Shown here in pieces: positions 1-7,869 of a stretch of DNA of 13,788 bases. The position numbers and the translations under genes were made by a program. Source of the stretch: JAKOQB01 sp036824465 (GTDB lineage: Bacteria > Pseudomonadota > Gammaproteobacteria > Burkholderiales > Burkholderiaceae_F); assembly GCA_036824465.1 (NCBI GenBank), contig DAITAC010000105.1:1-13788 (forward strand), read 5' to 3'. The notes beneath the pieces are model-generated. The model was not told where the DNA came from. It ran no database searches and saw only the letters and a list, made by a program, of their open reading frames with translations. The stretch's first letter is position 1; each line of letters opens with the position of its first letter.

Positions 1-176
1 AACCTCAAGTAGCGCGTTGTTGACTCTTCGGGCGGCGGCCGGTGCGCCGCTGACCGCTTGCTCAGGAGTCGCCTATTCCGGCGACAAAACCAACTCCGAG
101 TCACTCGTGAAGCGGGAAGGCGCTGTCGCGCAAGTTCACGACTTCTGAGTAACCGTTTCGACAATCGGGCCAGCCA

Positions 177-836
177 TTGCTGCTTGACGCCTTTCTCCGC
201 GACGCACGCGAGTTTCTGCCGATTCTGCTGCAGGGCTGCTGGACGACGATCCAGCTCACTTTTCTGGCCCTCGTGCTTTCGACCGTCATCGGCTTTGCGC
301 TGGCGCTGATGCGCTTGTCGCCGTATGCGTTGCTGCGTGTGCCGGCGACCACGTTCATCACGGTGATCCGCGGCATCCCGATCATCGTGCAGCTCTTCTA
401 TATCTACTTCGTGTTTCCGGACATCGGCATCAGCCTGACCTCGTTTCAGGCGGGATTCATCGGGCTCGGCGTCGCCTACTCCGCGTACCAGGCCGAGAAT
501 TTTCGCGCCGGCATCGAGTCGATCGACCACGGTCAGCTGGAAGCGGCGCAATCGATTGGCATGCGCTACTGGCTGATCCTGCGGCGCGTGATCATGCCGC
601 AGGCGATTCGCATCACGCTGCCACCCTATGGCAACACGATGATCATGATGCTGAAGGACTCGTCCATCGCCTCGACCATCACGGTCGCCGAACTGGCGCG
701 GCAAGGGCAACTGGTTGCCGCTTCGACGTTCAAGAACATGACGGTGTTCACGCTGGTCGCGCTGCTGTATCTGACGATGAGCCTGCCACTCACATATCTT
801 GCCCACCGGCTCGAGAAGAAGTTCGGCCGCAGATGA
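177..836 (+). CDS. Polar amino-acid ABC transporter permease (HisM/GltK/GlnP type)
   Basis: Inner-membrane channel subunit that would pass a polar amino acid from a periplasmic binding protein into the cytoplasm, powered by the ATPase encoded next. The 219-residue product is full length for this family. It has several hydrophobic membrane segments, starting near residue 20, and the cytoplasmic EAA loop around residues 122-143 (EAAQSIGMRYW...MPQA) that contacts the ATPase. The frame is closed by TAA at 150-152 and there is no ATG before the first transmembrane segment, so TTG at 177 is the best start. No clear Shine-Dalgarno sequence precedes it. The stop overlaps the ATPase start (ATGA at 833-836), so the two are translationally coupled. 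The binding-protein gene is not in the window and may lie to the left. Substrate specificity cannot be read from the sequence. Confidence 0.93.
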   Translation: MLLDAFLRDAREFLPILLQGCWTTIQLTFLALVLSTVIGFALALMRLSPYALLRVPATTFITVIRGIPIIVQLFYIYFVFPDIGISLTSFQAGFIGLGVAYSAYQAENFRAGIESIDHGQLEAAQSIGMRYWLILRRVIMPQAIRITLPPYGNTMIMMLKDSSIASTITVAELARQGQLVAASTFKNMTVFTLVALLYLTMSLPLTYLAHRLEKKFGRR

Positions 837-1564
837 TCTCGGTCCGGCATCTTTCGAAATCGTTCGGCGCACACCGGGTGCTCGACGATGTCAGCCTCGA
901 CATCGCGAAGGGTGAGGTCGTGTGCATCATCGGCGCCTCGGGCTCAGGCAAGTCGACGTTGCTTCGCTGCATGAATGGCCTTGAATCCTATGAGTCGGGC
1001 GAACTCACCATCGACGGCCGACTGATTCGCAGGGACGATCGCCAGATTCACGAGTTGCGCACCGAGGTTGGCATGGTGTTCCAGCGCTTCAACCTGTTCC
1101 CGCACCGAACGGCGCTGCAGAATGTCATCGAAGGGCCGGTTTATGTGAAGAAGGTGCCGGCCGCGCGTGCACGTGCCGAGGGCCGCGCGCTGCTCGAAAA
1201 AGTTGGCCTTGGCGACAAGCTGGATGCGTATCCGGCCAGGCTGTCGGGCGGTCAGCAACAGCGCGTCGCAATTGCGCGCTCACTGGCGATGAAGCCCAAG
1301 GTGATCCTGTTTGACGAACCGACCAGCGCACTCGATCCGGAACTGGTGGGCGAGGTATTGAAGGTCATGCAGCAACTCGCGGAAGAAGGTATGACAATGG
1401 CGGTGGTCACGCACGAGATGGGTTTCGCGCGCGAGGTTGCGAGCCGCGTGCTTTTCCTCGATCAGGGGCGCATCCTCGAGCAGGGCGCGCCGGAGGAAAT
1501 CCTGAAGAACCCGAAGAACGAGCGGACGCGTGACTTCCTGCGGCGCGTGATCCACGCAATGTGA
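833..1564 (+). CDS. Polar amino-acid ABC transporter ATP-binding protein (GlnQ/HisP type)
   Basis: ATPase that drives the permease encoded just upstream, acting on the cytoplasmic face of the inner membrane. All nucleotide-binding motifs are intact in the 243-residue product: Walker A GASGSGKST at 34-42, Q-loop Gln84, signature LSGGQQQR at 137-144, Walker B VILFDEP at 157-163, D-loop SALD at 165-168 and H-loop His194 in VVTHEMGFA. The phrases VFQRFNLFPH and THEMGFAREV are typical of the polar amino-acid uptake subfamily (GlnQ, HisP, ArtP). The length is normal. The ATG lies inside the permease stop (4-bp overlap), giving a two-gene operon. It ends 41 nt before the convergent binding-protein gene. 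The specific amino acid transported is unknown. Confidence 0.95.
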   Translation: MISVRHLSKSFGAHRVLDDVSLDIAKGEVVCIIGASGSGKSTLLRCMNGLESYESGELTIDGRLIRRDDRQIHELRTEVGMVFQRFNLFPHRTALQNVIEGPVYVKKVPAARARAEGRALLEKVGLGDKLDAYPARLSGGQQQRVAIARSLAMKPKVILFDEPTSALDPELVGEVLKVMQQLAEEGMTMAVVTHEMGFAREVASRVLFLDQGRILEQGAPEEILKNPKNERTRDFLRRVIHAM

Positions 1565-1576
1565 GCGCGCGTGGTG

Positions 1577-1602
1577 GCGCTGCAGGGCGAGGTCGCCGGC
1601 GC
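1577..1602. terminator. Possible hairpin between convergent genes
   Basis: The 41-nt gap between the converging ATPase and binding-protein genes can fold as GGCGA/TCGCC (1586-1590 with 1593-1597), with an outer GCGC pair (1577-1580 with 1599-1602). There is no T-tract on either side, so it is at best a weak or factor-assisted terminator for both strands. Confidence 0.28.
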
Positions 1603-1605
1603 GGC

Positions 1606-2619
1606 TCAGTCCACCTTCGCGCCGGACGCCTTGACGATCGGCACCCACTTGGCCAGGTCGTCGTTGATGAGCTTCGTGAAAGCGTCCGGCTGCGACGGCG
1701 GCGCCAGATCGAAACCCTGCGCCACCAACTTGTCGCGGATCGCGGAGTCGGCGAGGACGCGCGCGATCTCCGTGTTCAGACGGCGCACCACCTCGGCCGG
1801 CGTTCCGGCTGGTGCGACGAATCCGAACCAGGTGTTGACTTCGTAGCCGCGCACACCGGACGCATCCAGCGTCGGCAGGTTGGGCAGTTGCGGGGAGCGG
1901 GTGAGGCTCGTGACCGCGAGCGCCTTGAGCTTGCCTTCCTTGATCTGATTGATCACCGTCGGCGTGTTGAAGAACCCCATCTGCACTTCGCCGCTCATCA
2001 CGGCAAGGATGCCTTGCGGTGCGCCCTTGTACGGGACGTGCACGAGATCGGTGCCAGTGAGCTGGCCGAACAGTACGCCCGAAAGGTGGTGACTGGTGCC
2101 GCTGCCGCCCGAAGAGAACGTCACCTGGCCCGGCTTGGACTTGGCCAGCGCGATCATGTCCTGCGCCGACGCGGCGGGGTTCGTTGGATGCACGATCATC
2201 ACGTTCGATACGCCGCCCACCAGCGCGATGGGCGCGAAGTCTTTCAGTGAGTCGTAGCCGGGCTTGGCGTACAGCGCCAGGTTGAACACCAGCGTTCCCT
2301 GCGAGGCGAACGAGATCGTGTACCCGTCGGGTGCGCTGCGCGCCAGTTCCGCCATCGCGATCGTGCCGCCCGCACCGGGCTTGTTGTCCACGACCACCGG
2401 CTGGCCGAGGGCCTTGGCAAGCTCGACGCCCACCGTGCGCGAAACGATGTCGGCCGTGCTGCCGGCCGCGAGCGGCACCAGCAGCTTGATCGGCCGTGAC
2501 GGCCACGCCTGCGCATACGTCGTATCGGGCAGCAGAGCTGCGAGGGTGCCGGCCACGGTCATCGCCGCGGCCGAAACGAAGACACGAAGTGATGCGCGAC
2601 CTTCTCTTGCTTGCACCAT
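1606..2619 (-). CDS. Bug/TctC-family periplasmic solute-binding protein (tripartite tricarboxylate transporter type)
   Basis: Periplasmic receptor of the Bug (TctC) family, whose members bind carboxylates or small aromatic and amide compounds for TctAB-type permeases or as orphan receptors. The product of about 337 residues is normal for the family. It has a signal peptide (basic residues 5-12, hydrophobic core about 13-30, likely cleavage after AQA at 36-38), followed by the family hallmark WPSRPIKLLVP, a GSTADIVSR segment, a VDNKPGAGG segment, a HVPYKG segment and a GFVAPAGTP segment. ATG at 2619 is preferred over ATG at 2634 because GAGGAG sits 7 nt before it. It starts 18 nt after the sulfatase stop, so the two genes form one minus-strand operon. 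No TctA or TctB membrane gene is next to it, which is common for Bug receptors in Burkholderiales. The ligand is unknown; the neighbour suggests a sulfated or desulfated organic acid, but that is inference. Confidence 0.93.
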   Translation of the reverse strand: MVQAREGRASLRVFVSAAAMTVAGTLAALLPDTTYAQAWPSRPIKLLVPLAAGSTADIVSRTVGVELAKALGQPVVVDNKPGAGGTIAMAELARSAPDGYTISFASQGTLVFNLALYAKPGYDSLKDFAPIALVGGVSNVMIVHPTNPAASAQDMIALAKSKPGQVTFSSGGSGTSHHLSGVLFGQLTGTDLVHVPYKGAPQGILAVMSGEVQMGFFNTPTVINQIKEGKLKALAVTSLTRSPQLPNLPTLDASGVRGYEVNTWFGFVAPAGTPAEVVRRLNTEIARVLADSAIRDKLVAQGFDLAPPSQPDAFTKLINDDLAKWVPIVKASGAKVD

Positions 2620-2637
2620 GTGCCGGCTCCTCATGTC

Positions 2638-4038
2638 TCAAAGCCCGATCGAGGCTGCAACCAGCCGTGCCAGTTCACGGCGCAGCCGCGCGGCGACATC
2701 GGCGTGGCGGCGCGAACGGATCAGGTTCTTCATTTCGTACGGATCGACACGCAGATCGTACAGTTCGTCGCATTCCGCATCGGCCGGCGACTTCTGCACC
2801 CAGTGGATGTACTTGTAGCGCTCGGTGCGCACGGCCTTGTACGTCATGCCATGCAGCCAGGGCATTGCGTTCTCGCTGAAGTATTCGCACATGAACGACT
2901 TGCGCCATGCCACACCGGACGCGGAACGGGCAAGCGGCAGCAGCGATCGGCCCTGCATGTGGCGGCGGTCGCGCGCGCGACCGCCGGCCAGCTCGACCAG
3001 CGTGGGCGCGATATCGAGCGCCAGCACCATCTTTGAAACCGTGCGCCCGGCCGCGAATCGCCGCGGATAGCGCAGCAGCAACGGCGAGCGAATGCCTTCT
3101 TCATAGGCAAAGCGGCGTTCCGGTCCGAGTGCATGTTCGCCGAAGAAGTAACCGTTGTCGCCCAGGAACAGGATCAACGTGTCGTCGAGCTGACCGGCGC
3201 TTTCGAGCGCGCCGAGAATCTCGCCCACGCCTTCGTCGACGGAGGCCATCATCGCGGCGCGCAGGCGGATCTCTTCTTGCGAGCCGGACTTGATCCAGTT
3301 CATCACCGCCTGGCCACGCTCCCCATTGCGCAATTCAAAAGCCTCCGCGAATGCGGGCTTGGCGCGGACGGCCGTCTTCGCGTCGGTCACGTTCGGGCGG
3401 GGCGGAAAGAACTCGCCGCGATAAAGATCCGTGTGACGTTCGGCCGGGATGTAACCACCGCCGGAAATGTCGAGGGTGCCGTCCGCCGCCTGGAAAGCAT
3501 CCGGGTGCACTGCCTTGTGCGCAAGGAACAGCGAAAACGGGCCGGTGCGCTTGCGCTGGACAAACTCGAGTGCATGCGCGTTCAGCAGGTCGGTGATGTA
3601 ACCGCGGTGCTGACTCTGCGTGCCGTTGATGTTCAGCACCGGATCGATGATGCGGCCGTGGCCCGGAAAGCTCACCCAGGTCGCGTAGCCCGGGCGCGGA
3701 TCGGCGCTGTTGCCCATGTGCCACTTGCCGACGTGTGCGGTGTCGTAGCCGAGCTTGCGCAGGATCAGGTGATAGTTGGGCAGTCTGTGGCTCAATGCAT
3801 CTCGTGCGACGTTGTCGAGTACGCCGTGCCGGCTCGCGTACTGACCGGTCACGATGGAGGCGCGATTGGGCGAGCACAGAGGTGTGGTGTGAAAGGCGTT
3901 GACGAAGCGCACGCCTTCGCGCCCGATGCGATCGATATGCGGCGTTTTCATGTACGGGTGCCCGCAGATCCCCGCTTCGTCGAAGCGCAGGTCATCGATC
4001 AGGATCACGATCAGATTCGGACGGCGCAGGCGTGCCAT
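2638..4038 (-). CDS. Sulfatase (type I, formylglycine-dependent), probably cytoplasmic
   Basis: Alkaline-phosphatase-superfamily hydrolase predicted to cleave an organic sulfate ester. In the 466-residue product the catalytic signature is C55-S-P-N-R59 (in PLCSPNRAS), where Cys55 would be oxidised to formylglycine. Metal ligands are visible as D15-D16 in LIVILIDDLR and D294-N295 in FLGDNGYFFGEHA. K105 and H107 lie in VGKWHMGNS, and H178 in HKAVHPD. ATG at 4038 follows AAGGAG by about 5 nt and begins directly at the conserved RRPNLIVILIDD strand. The frame is open for 58 further codons upstream (to 4212), but those residues look non-coding and contain no signal peptide. No export signal is seen, so a cytoplasmic enzyme is likely. 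It is first in an operon with the Bug binding protein. The maturing enzyme (FGE) is not in the window. Substrate is unknown; N-sulfoglucosamine- or choline-type sulfatases cannot be told apart here. Confidence 0.92.
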   Translation of the reverse strand: MARLRRPNLIVILIDDLRFDEAGICGHPYMKTPHIDRIGREGVRFVNAFHTTPLCSPNRASIVTGQYASRHGVLDNVARDALSHRLPNYHLILRKLGYDTAHVGKWHMGNSADPRPGYATWVSFPGHGRIIDPVLNINGTQSQHRGYITDLLNAHALEFVQRKRTGPFSLFLAHKAVHPDAFQAADGTLDISGGGYIPAERHTDLYRGEFFPPRPNVTDAKTAVRAKPAFAEAFELRNGERGQAVMNWIKSGSQEEIRLRAAMMASVDEGVGEILGALESAGQLDDTLILFLGDNGYFFGEHALGPERRFAYEEGIRSPLLLRYPRRFAAGRTVSKMVLALDIAPTLVELAGGRARDRRHMQGRSLLPLARSASGVAWRKSFMCEYFSENAMPWLHGMTYKAVRTERYKYIHWVQKSPADAECDELYDLRVDPYEMKNLIRSRRHADVAARLRRELARLVAASIGL

Positions 4039-4248
4039 CGGGTCTCCTTGAGCGGTTGGGTTCTTGTTGGATCGGCGACTGCGGGAGGGTAGCGCAGCTT
4101 GTGCGTCGGTGGACGGTCGCAGTGTCATGTCCGGGCGTATCGGCGCACTCCGAAGCGGACGGAAGTTCAACCTGCTGAATCGCAACGCGTTCGCGTGCCA
4201 GCGAAATAGCATTCATCAGATTGGTGACATCGAGGAAGGGAAGTCGAG
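4039..4248. promoter_or_regulatory. Divergent intergenic region, sulfatase operon / malic enzyme
   Basis: These 210 bp separate the divergently transcribed sulfatase and malic enzyme genes, so promoters for both must lie here or overlap the genes. The two ribosome-binding sites are clear: AAGGAG before 4038 on the minus strand, and GAGGAAGGGAAG before 4249 on the plus strand. I could not identify convincing -35/-10 hexamers or a strong operator for either side. Confidence 0.45.
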
Positions 4249-5919
4249 ATGAACCAGGACCTTCTGCATGATCCGCTCATCAACAAGGGCACCGCATATT
4301 CGCTCGAAGAGCGCGACCGGTTCGGGCTGGAGGGATTCCTGCCGCCCCGCGTGGAGCGGATCGAGGAACAGACGGCGCGTGTGCTGGCCGCGGTGCGGGC
4401 AAAGTCGACACCGCTCGAAAAGTACTGCTACCTTGCTGCGCTTCAGAACGAGAACGAAACGCTGTTCTTCCACACGCTGATCGGCAATCTCGCGGAATTG
4501 GTGCCGATCGTGTACACGCCGACGGTCGGGCAGGCCTGCCTCGACTGGAGCCGAATCTACGAGCGTCCCCGGGGGCTCTACATCACGCCACGCCAGCGTG
4601 GCCACATCTGCGACGTGCTGCGGCGCTGGCCGCACAGGAACATCGGCATCATCGTGGTGACGGACGGTGGACGAATCCTCGGGCTTGGGGATCTCGGCGC
4701 CAATGGCATGGGGATCCCGATCGGCAAGCTCGCGCTGTACGTCGCGTGCGCCGGCGTGAACCCCGCGCGGTGCCTGCCGGTCATGCTCGACGTTGGCACC
4801 GACAACGAAGCGGTGCGTGACGATCCGCTGTACCTGGGATTGCGTCAGCCACGGCTGGCCCGGCCGGCGTATGACGCGCTGGTGGAGGAGTTCGTCACGG
4901 CCGCGCAGGATGTGTTCCCCGGTGTGCTGGTGCAGTTCGAGGACTTTGCGAACGTGAACGCATTTCGCCTGCTGGCGCGCTATCGCGATCGCGTCTGCTC
5001 GTTCAACGACGATATCCAGGGCACCGGCGCCATGGGTCTGGCCGGCATGTATTCAGCGCTGCGGATCACCGGCGGCGAACTGGCCGACCAGCGATTCCTG
5101 TTCTTCGGCGCAGGTGAGGCCAACGTCGGCATCGGCACGATCGTCTCCGCCGCGCTGGAGCGGGCCGGTCTCCCGGCCGCGGAAGCGCTGCAGCGCTGCT
5201 GGTTCATCGACAGCAAGGGTCTGGTCACGAGCGGGCGAGCTGAACTTCCCGAGCACAAGCGGCCATTCGCACAGGACCATGCACCATTGACCGGTCTGCT
5301 CACAGCCGTCGAGGAGATCCGCCCGACCTTCCTCATCGGCGCCAGCGGCCAAGCGGCCGCGTTCACCGAACCCGTGCTCGCCGCCATGGCACGACTGAAC
5401 GAGCGGCCGGTGGTCTTTGCACTTTCCAATCCGACGTCGAAGGCCGAATGCACGGCGGAACAGGCGTATCGCGCCACGCAGGGCAGGGCGATCTTCGCGG
5501 CGGGCAGTCCGTTCGCGCCAGTGACCTGGGAAGGAAAGACCTATGTCACCGGACAGGGCAACAACTCCTACATCTTCCCCGGCGTTGGACTGGCGGTGCT
5601 CGCCTGCGGCCTGCAACGCGTCACCGACGAAATGTACTTCGCTGCCGCACAGGCGCTTGCCGGCCAGGTCACGGCGGAGGATCTCACCAGCTCATGCATC
5701 TTTCCGCCCGCCGCGCGTATGCGGGAGGTGGCGGCAGAGGTTGCAGTCGCGGTCGCCGAAGTTGGCTACGCCCAGCACCTGGCGCTCGCGCCGCGGCCGA
5801 GGGATCTGGTCGCACACGTCCGGGCCAGCCGGTACGAAGGGATTTACCCACCTCGGTATTGCCTCGCGCAGGAAAGTCCAGATGGGTCAATGTCTTCATT
5901 TGGAATCGTGACAGCCTGA
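4249..5919 (+). CDS. maeA: NAD-dependent malic enzyme (malate dehydrogenase, oxaloacetate-decarboxylating)
   Basis: Cytoplasmic enzyme converting malate to pyruvate and CO2 with NAD(P)+, linking the TCA cycle to pyruvate. The 556-residue product has the length of the SfcA/MaeA type, not the longer MaeB type fused to a phosphotransacetylase-like domain. Catalytic residues are in place: Tyr89 in VYTPTVG, Lys160 in GIPIGKLALY, metal ligands E231-D232 in FEDFANVNAF, and D254/D255 in FNDDIQGTG. The Rossmann dinucleotide loop is GAGEANVGIG from residue 287. The N-terminal NKGTAYSLEERDRFGLEG segment is also typical. ATG at 4249 follows a purine-rich Shine-Dalgarno (GAGGAAGGGAAG). The gene is divergent from the sulfatase and 46 nt upstream of fadD, so co-transcription is possible. 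NAD preference is inferred from family, not from a tested motif. Confidence 0.95.
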   Translation: MNQDLLHDPLINKGTAYSLEERDRFGLEGFLPPRVERIEEQTARVLAAVRAKSTPLEKYCYLAALQNENETLFFHTLIGNLAELVPIVYTPTVGQACLDWSRIYERPRGLYITPRQRGHICDVLRRWPHRNIGIIVVTDGGRILGLGDLGANGMGIPIGKLALYVACAGVNPARCLPVMLDVGTDNEAVRDDPLYLGLRQPRLARPAYDALVEEFVTAAQDVFPGVLVQFEDFANVNAFRLLARYRDRVCSFNDDIQGTGAMGLAGMYSALRITGGELADQRFLFFGAGEANVGIGTIVSAALERAGLPAAEALQRCWFIDSKGLVTSGRAELPEHKRPFAQDHAPLTGLLTAVEEIRPTFLIGASGQAAAFTEPVLAAMARLNERPVVFALSNPTSKAECTAEQAYRATQGRAIFAAGSPFAPVTWEGKTYVTGQGNNSYIFPGVGLAVLACGLQRVTDEMYFAAAQALAGQVTAEDLTSSCIFPPAARMREVAAEVAVAVAEVGYAQHLALAPRPRDLVAHVRASRYEGIYPPRYCLAQESPDGSMSSFGIVTA

Positions 5920-5965
5920 CGTGGGTGCACTCGAATCTGTAGTTCAGTCTGTGGGGACGGTCACT

Positions 5966-7690
5966 ATGGAAAAGGTCTGGTTGAAACAGTACCCGGAGGG
6001 AATTCCTCCCGAAGTCAACATCAATGAATACTCATCGCTGAAAGAGATCCTGGAGAAAAGCTGCGCGCGCTTCAGCGACCTGCCGGCGTACGGCAACATG
6101 GGCGTGTCGATCAGCTACCGCGAACTCGACCGCGCCAGCACCGCGTTTGGTGCGTACCTGCAGAAGGTTCTTGGCCTGCAGAGAGGCGAGCGCGTCGCGA
6201 TCATGCTGCCGAACCTGCTGCAGTACCCGGTGGCTCTCTTCGGCGCGCTGCGCGCGGGGCTCACGGTGGTCAACACCAATCCGCAGTACACGCCGCGCGA
6301 GCTCGAACATCAGTTGAAGGATTCGGGCACGACCGCGATTGTCGTGCTGGAGAACTTTGCGACGACGTTGCAGCAGGTGCTCGGGCGCACGCAGGTGCGG
6401 CATGTGATCACGACGCAGGTCGGTGACATGTTTCCGGCCTTCAAGGCATTTCTCACCAACCTGGTGGTCAAGCACGTGAAGAAGATGGTGCCGGAATGGC
6501 ACATCGCGAACACGACGCCATTTATGTCGGCGCTGCGCATCGGGCGGGAAAAGACACTGGCGGACGTGGCGCTCGGCCATGACGACATCGCGTTCCTGCA
6601 GTACACGGGCGGCACGACCGGTGTCGCCAAGGGAGCGATGCTCACCCACGGCAACATGGTGGCCAATCTCGAGCAGGTGGCGGCATGGATCGCGCGCGAT
6701 CTGCAGGATGGCAAAGAAACCGTCATCATTCCTCTGCCGCTGTATCACGTGTACGCGCTAACGTCGAACCTGGTGTTCATGCGCATCGGTGCCCACTGCG
6801 TCCTGATTACCAACCCGCGCGACCTGCCGGCGTTCGTCGACACGTTGAAGAAGACCCGCTTCACCGCGATGATCGGTGTCAACACGCTGTACAACGCGCT
6901 GCTCAATGCCGCCGGATTCGCCGGGATCGACACGCGTGGCTTGAAGCTCACTTCGGCCGGCGGCATGGCCGTGCAGCGTTCCGTCGCAGAGCGGTGGAAA
7001 CAGGCGACCGGGTCGCCGATCGTTGAAGGCTACGGCCTGACGGAAACCGCGCCGGTGGCGATTTCCAACGCGCTGAACATCAAGGACTGGACCGGCACCA
7101 TCGGCCTGCCGATTCCGTCCACCGAAGCGGCGGTGCTGGATGAGGAAGGCAATATGTTGCCGCCCGGACAGATGGGTGAAATCTGCATTCGCGGGCCGCA
7201 GGTCATGAAGGGCTACTGGCAGCAGGCGGACGAGACGCAGAAGGTGTTCACGAAGGACGGCTGGTTCCGCACCGGCGATATGGGGATCATGGACGAGAAG
7301 GGCTACTTCAAGATCACCGATCGCAAGAAAGACATGATCATCGTCTCCGGTTTCAAGGTATTCCCTAACGAGATCGAAGACGTGGTCACGATGCACCCGG
7401 GTGTGATGGAGGTCGCCGCGATCGGCGTGCACGACGAGAAGTCAGGCGAAGTGGTGAAGATCGTGGTCGTGAAGAAGGATCCCGCGCTGACCGAGGCGGA
7501 CCTGCTCGCGCACTGCAAGCAGCACCTGACTGGTTACAAGGTGCCGAAGTTCATCGAGTTCCGCACCGAGCCGCTGCCGAAGACCAATATCGGCAAGATC
7601 CTGCGGCGGATGCTGAGAGATCAGTCTGCTGCGAATCCGCCGAGCGCGCAGGTTGGGCGTCAAGACAGCAAGGAGAAAGTGACAGCCTAG
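5966..7690 (+). CDS. fadD: Long-chain fatty-acid--CoA ligase (acyl-CoA synthetase)
   Basis: Activates fatty acids to acyl-CoA via an acyl-adenylate, at the inner face of the cytoplasmic membrane, feeding beta-oxidation or lipid synthesis. The 574-residue product shows the ANL-superfamily motifs in order: the AMP-binding loop YTGGTTGVAKG from Tyr213, YGLTETAP from Tyr356, Asp438 in GWFRTGDMG, the FACS signature from Asp452 (DRKKDMIIVSGFKVFPNE), and the catalytic Lys544 in TNIGKILRR. The frame opens with GTG at 5921, but ATG at 5966 is the better start: GGGGA lies 8 nt before it, and MEKVWLKQYPEGIP matches the FadD N-terminus. It follows the malic enzyme gene by 46 nt and ends 46 nt before the tRNA. 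The C-terminal tail after Lys544 (30 residues) is slightly long and polar. Chain-length preference is not readable. Confidence 0.95.
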   Translation: MEKVWLKQYPEGIPPEVNINEYSSLKEILEKSCARFSDLPAYGNMGVSISYRELDRASTAFGAYLQKVLGLQRGERVAIMLPNLLQYPVALFGALRAGLTVVNTNPQYTPRELEHQLKDSGTTAIVVLENFATTLQQVLGRTQVRHVITTQVGDMFPAFKAFLTNLVVKHVKKMVPEWHIANTTPFMSALRIGREKTLADVALGHDDIAFLQYTGGTTGVAKGAMLTHGNMVANLEQVAAWIARDLQDGKETVIIPLPLYHVYALTSNLVFMRIGAHCVLITNPRDLPAFVDTLKKTRFTAMIGVNTLYNALLNAAGFAGIDTRGLKLTSAGGMAVQRSVAERWKQATGSPIVEGYGLTETAPVAISNALNIKDWTGTIGLPIPSTEAAVLDEEGNMLPPGQMGEICIRGPQVMKGYWQQADETQKVFTKDGWFRTGDMGIMDEKGYFKITDRKKDMIIVSGFKVFPNEIEDVVTMHPGVMEVAAIGVHDEKSGEVVKIVVVKKDPALTEADLLAHCKQHLTGYKVPKFIEFRTEPLPKTNIGKILRRMLRDQSAANPPSAQVGRQDSKEKVTA

Positions 7691-7720
7691 CAAGCGATCG
7701 GAAATCGACGCGCCCTCCGG

Positions 7721-7726
7721 TATACT
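7721..7726 (+). promoter_or_regulatory. -10 box of the tRNA-Arg promoter
   Basis: TATACT (5 of 6 to TATAAT) lies 10 nt before the mature tRNA. It is followed by the GC-rich discriminator CCGCGACC, which is typical of stable-RNA promoters under stringent control. A matching -35 is weak (TCGGAA at 7698-7703, 17-nt spacer). The promoter sits in the 46-nt gap after fadD, so the tRNA need not depend on read-through. Confidence 0.6.
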
Positions 7727-7736
7727 CCGCGACCTC

Positions 7737-7813
7737 GCGCCCGTAGCTCAGTTGGATAGAGTACTTGGCTACGAACCAAGGGGTCGTGGGTTCGAATCCT
7801 GCCGGGCGCGCCA
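7737..7813 (+). tRNA. tRNA-Arg (anticodon ACG)
   Basis: A full cloverleaf can be drawn. The acceptor stem GCGCCCG (7737-7743) pairs with CGGGCGC (7803-7809). The D-stem is GCTC/GAGT. The anticodon stem CTTGG/CCAAG encloses the loop CTACGAA with anticodon ACG at 7771-7773. The T-arm is GTGGG-TTCGAAT-CCTGC with two wobble pairs. Discriminator G and encoded CCA are at 7810-7813. A34 would be edited to inosine to read CGU, CGC and CGA. The 3' end is the apparent insertion point of the element to its right. Confidence 0.96.
7786..7813 (+). other. Probable attachment site (att) at the tRNA-Arg 3' end
   Basis: The T-arm and acceptor 3' strand of tRNA-Arg are followed, 39 nt later, by the stop codon of a tyrosine integrase that reads towards the tRNA. 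This is the usual arrangement where an integrase has recombined an element into a tRNA gene and restored the tRNA 3' half. The exact core length cannot be set because no second copy of this sequence occurs in the window, so the coordinates mark the likely zone only. Confidence 0.55.
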
Positions 7814-7831
7814 AATTCCTGCTGTCAACTC

Positions 7832-7869
7832 AAGGGCTTACGTGCATCGCGCTTAAGCCCTTTTTCTTT
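7832..7869 (+). terminator. Rho-independent terminator after tRNA-Arg
   Basis: A perfect 9-bp stem, AAGGGCTTA (7832-7840) with TAAGCCCTT (7854-7862), has a 13-nt loop and runs into the T-rich tract TTTTTCTTT. It is oriented to end + strand transcripts from the tRNA, starting 18 nt after CCA. The stop codon of the opposing integrase (7853-7855) lies at the loop/stem junction, so the structure overlaps the integrase 3' end. There is no T-tract on the minus side. Confidence 0.75.

Noticed and set aside
2..148. Open frame at the left edge that could be the end of an amino-acid binding protein
   Set aside because: The translation does not resemble a binding-protein C-terminus. Another frame stops at 10-12, so an upstream gene may end there, but three codons are too few to judge.
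3133..4092. 319-codon + strand open frame opposite the sulfatase
   Set aside because: It is the antisense shadow of the sulfatase gene, which has all catalytic motifs and a Shine-Dalgarno.
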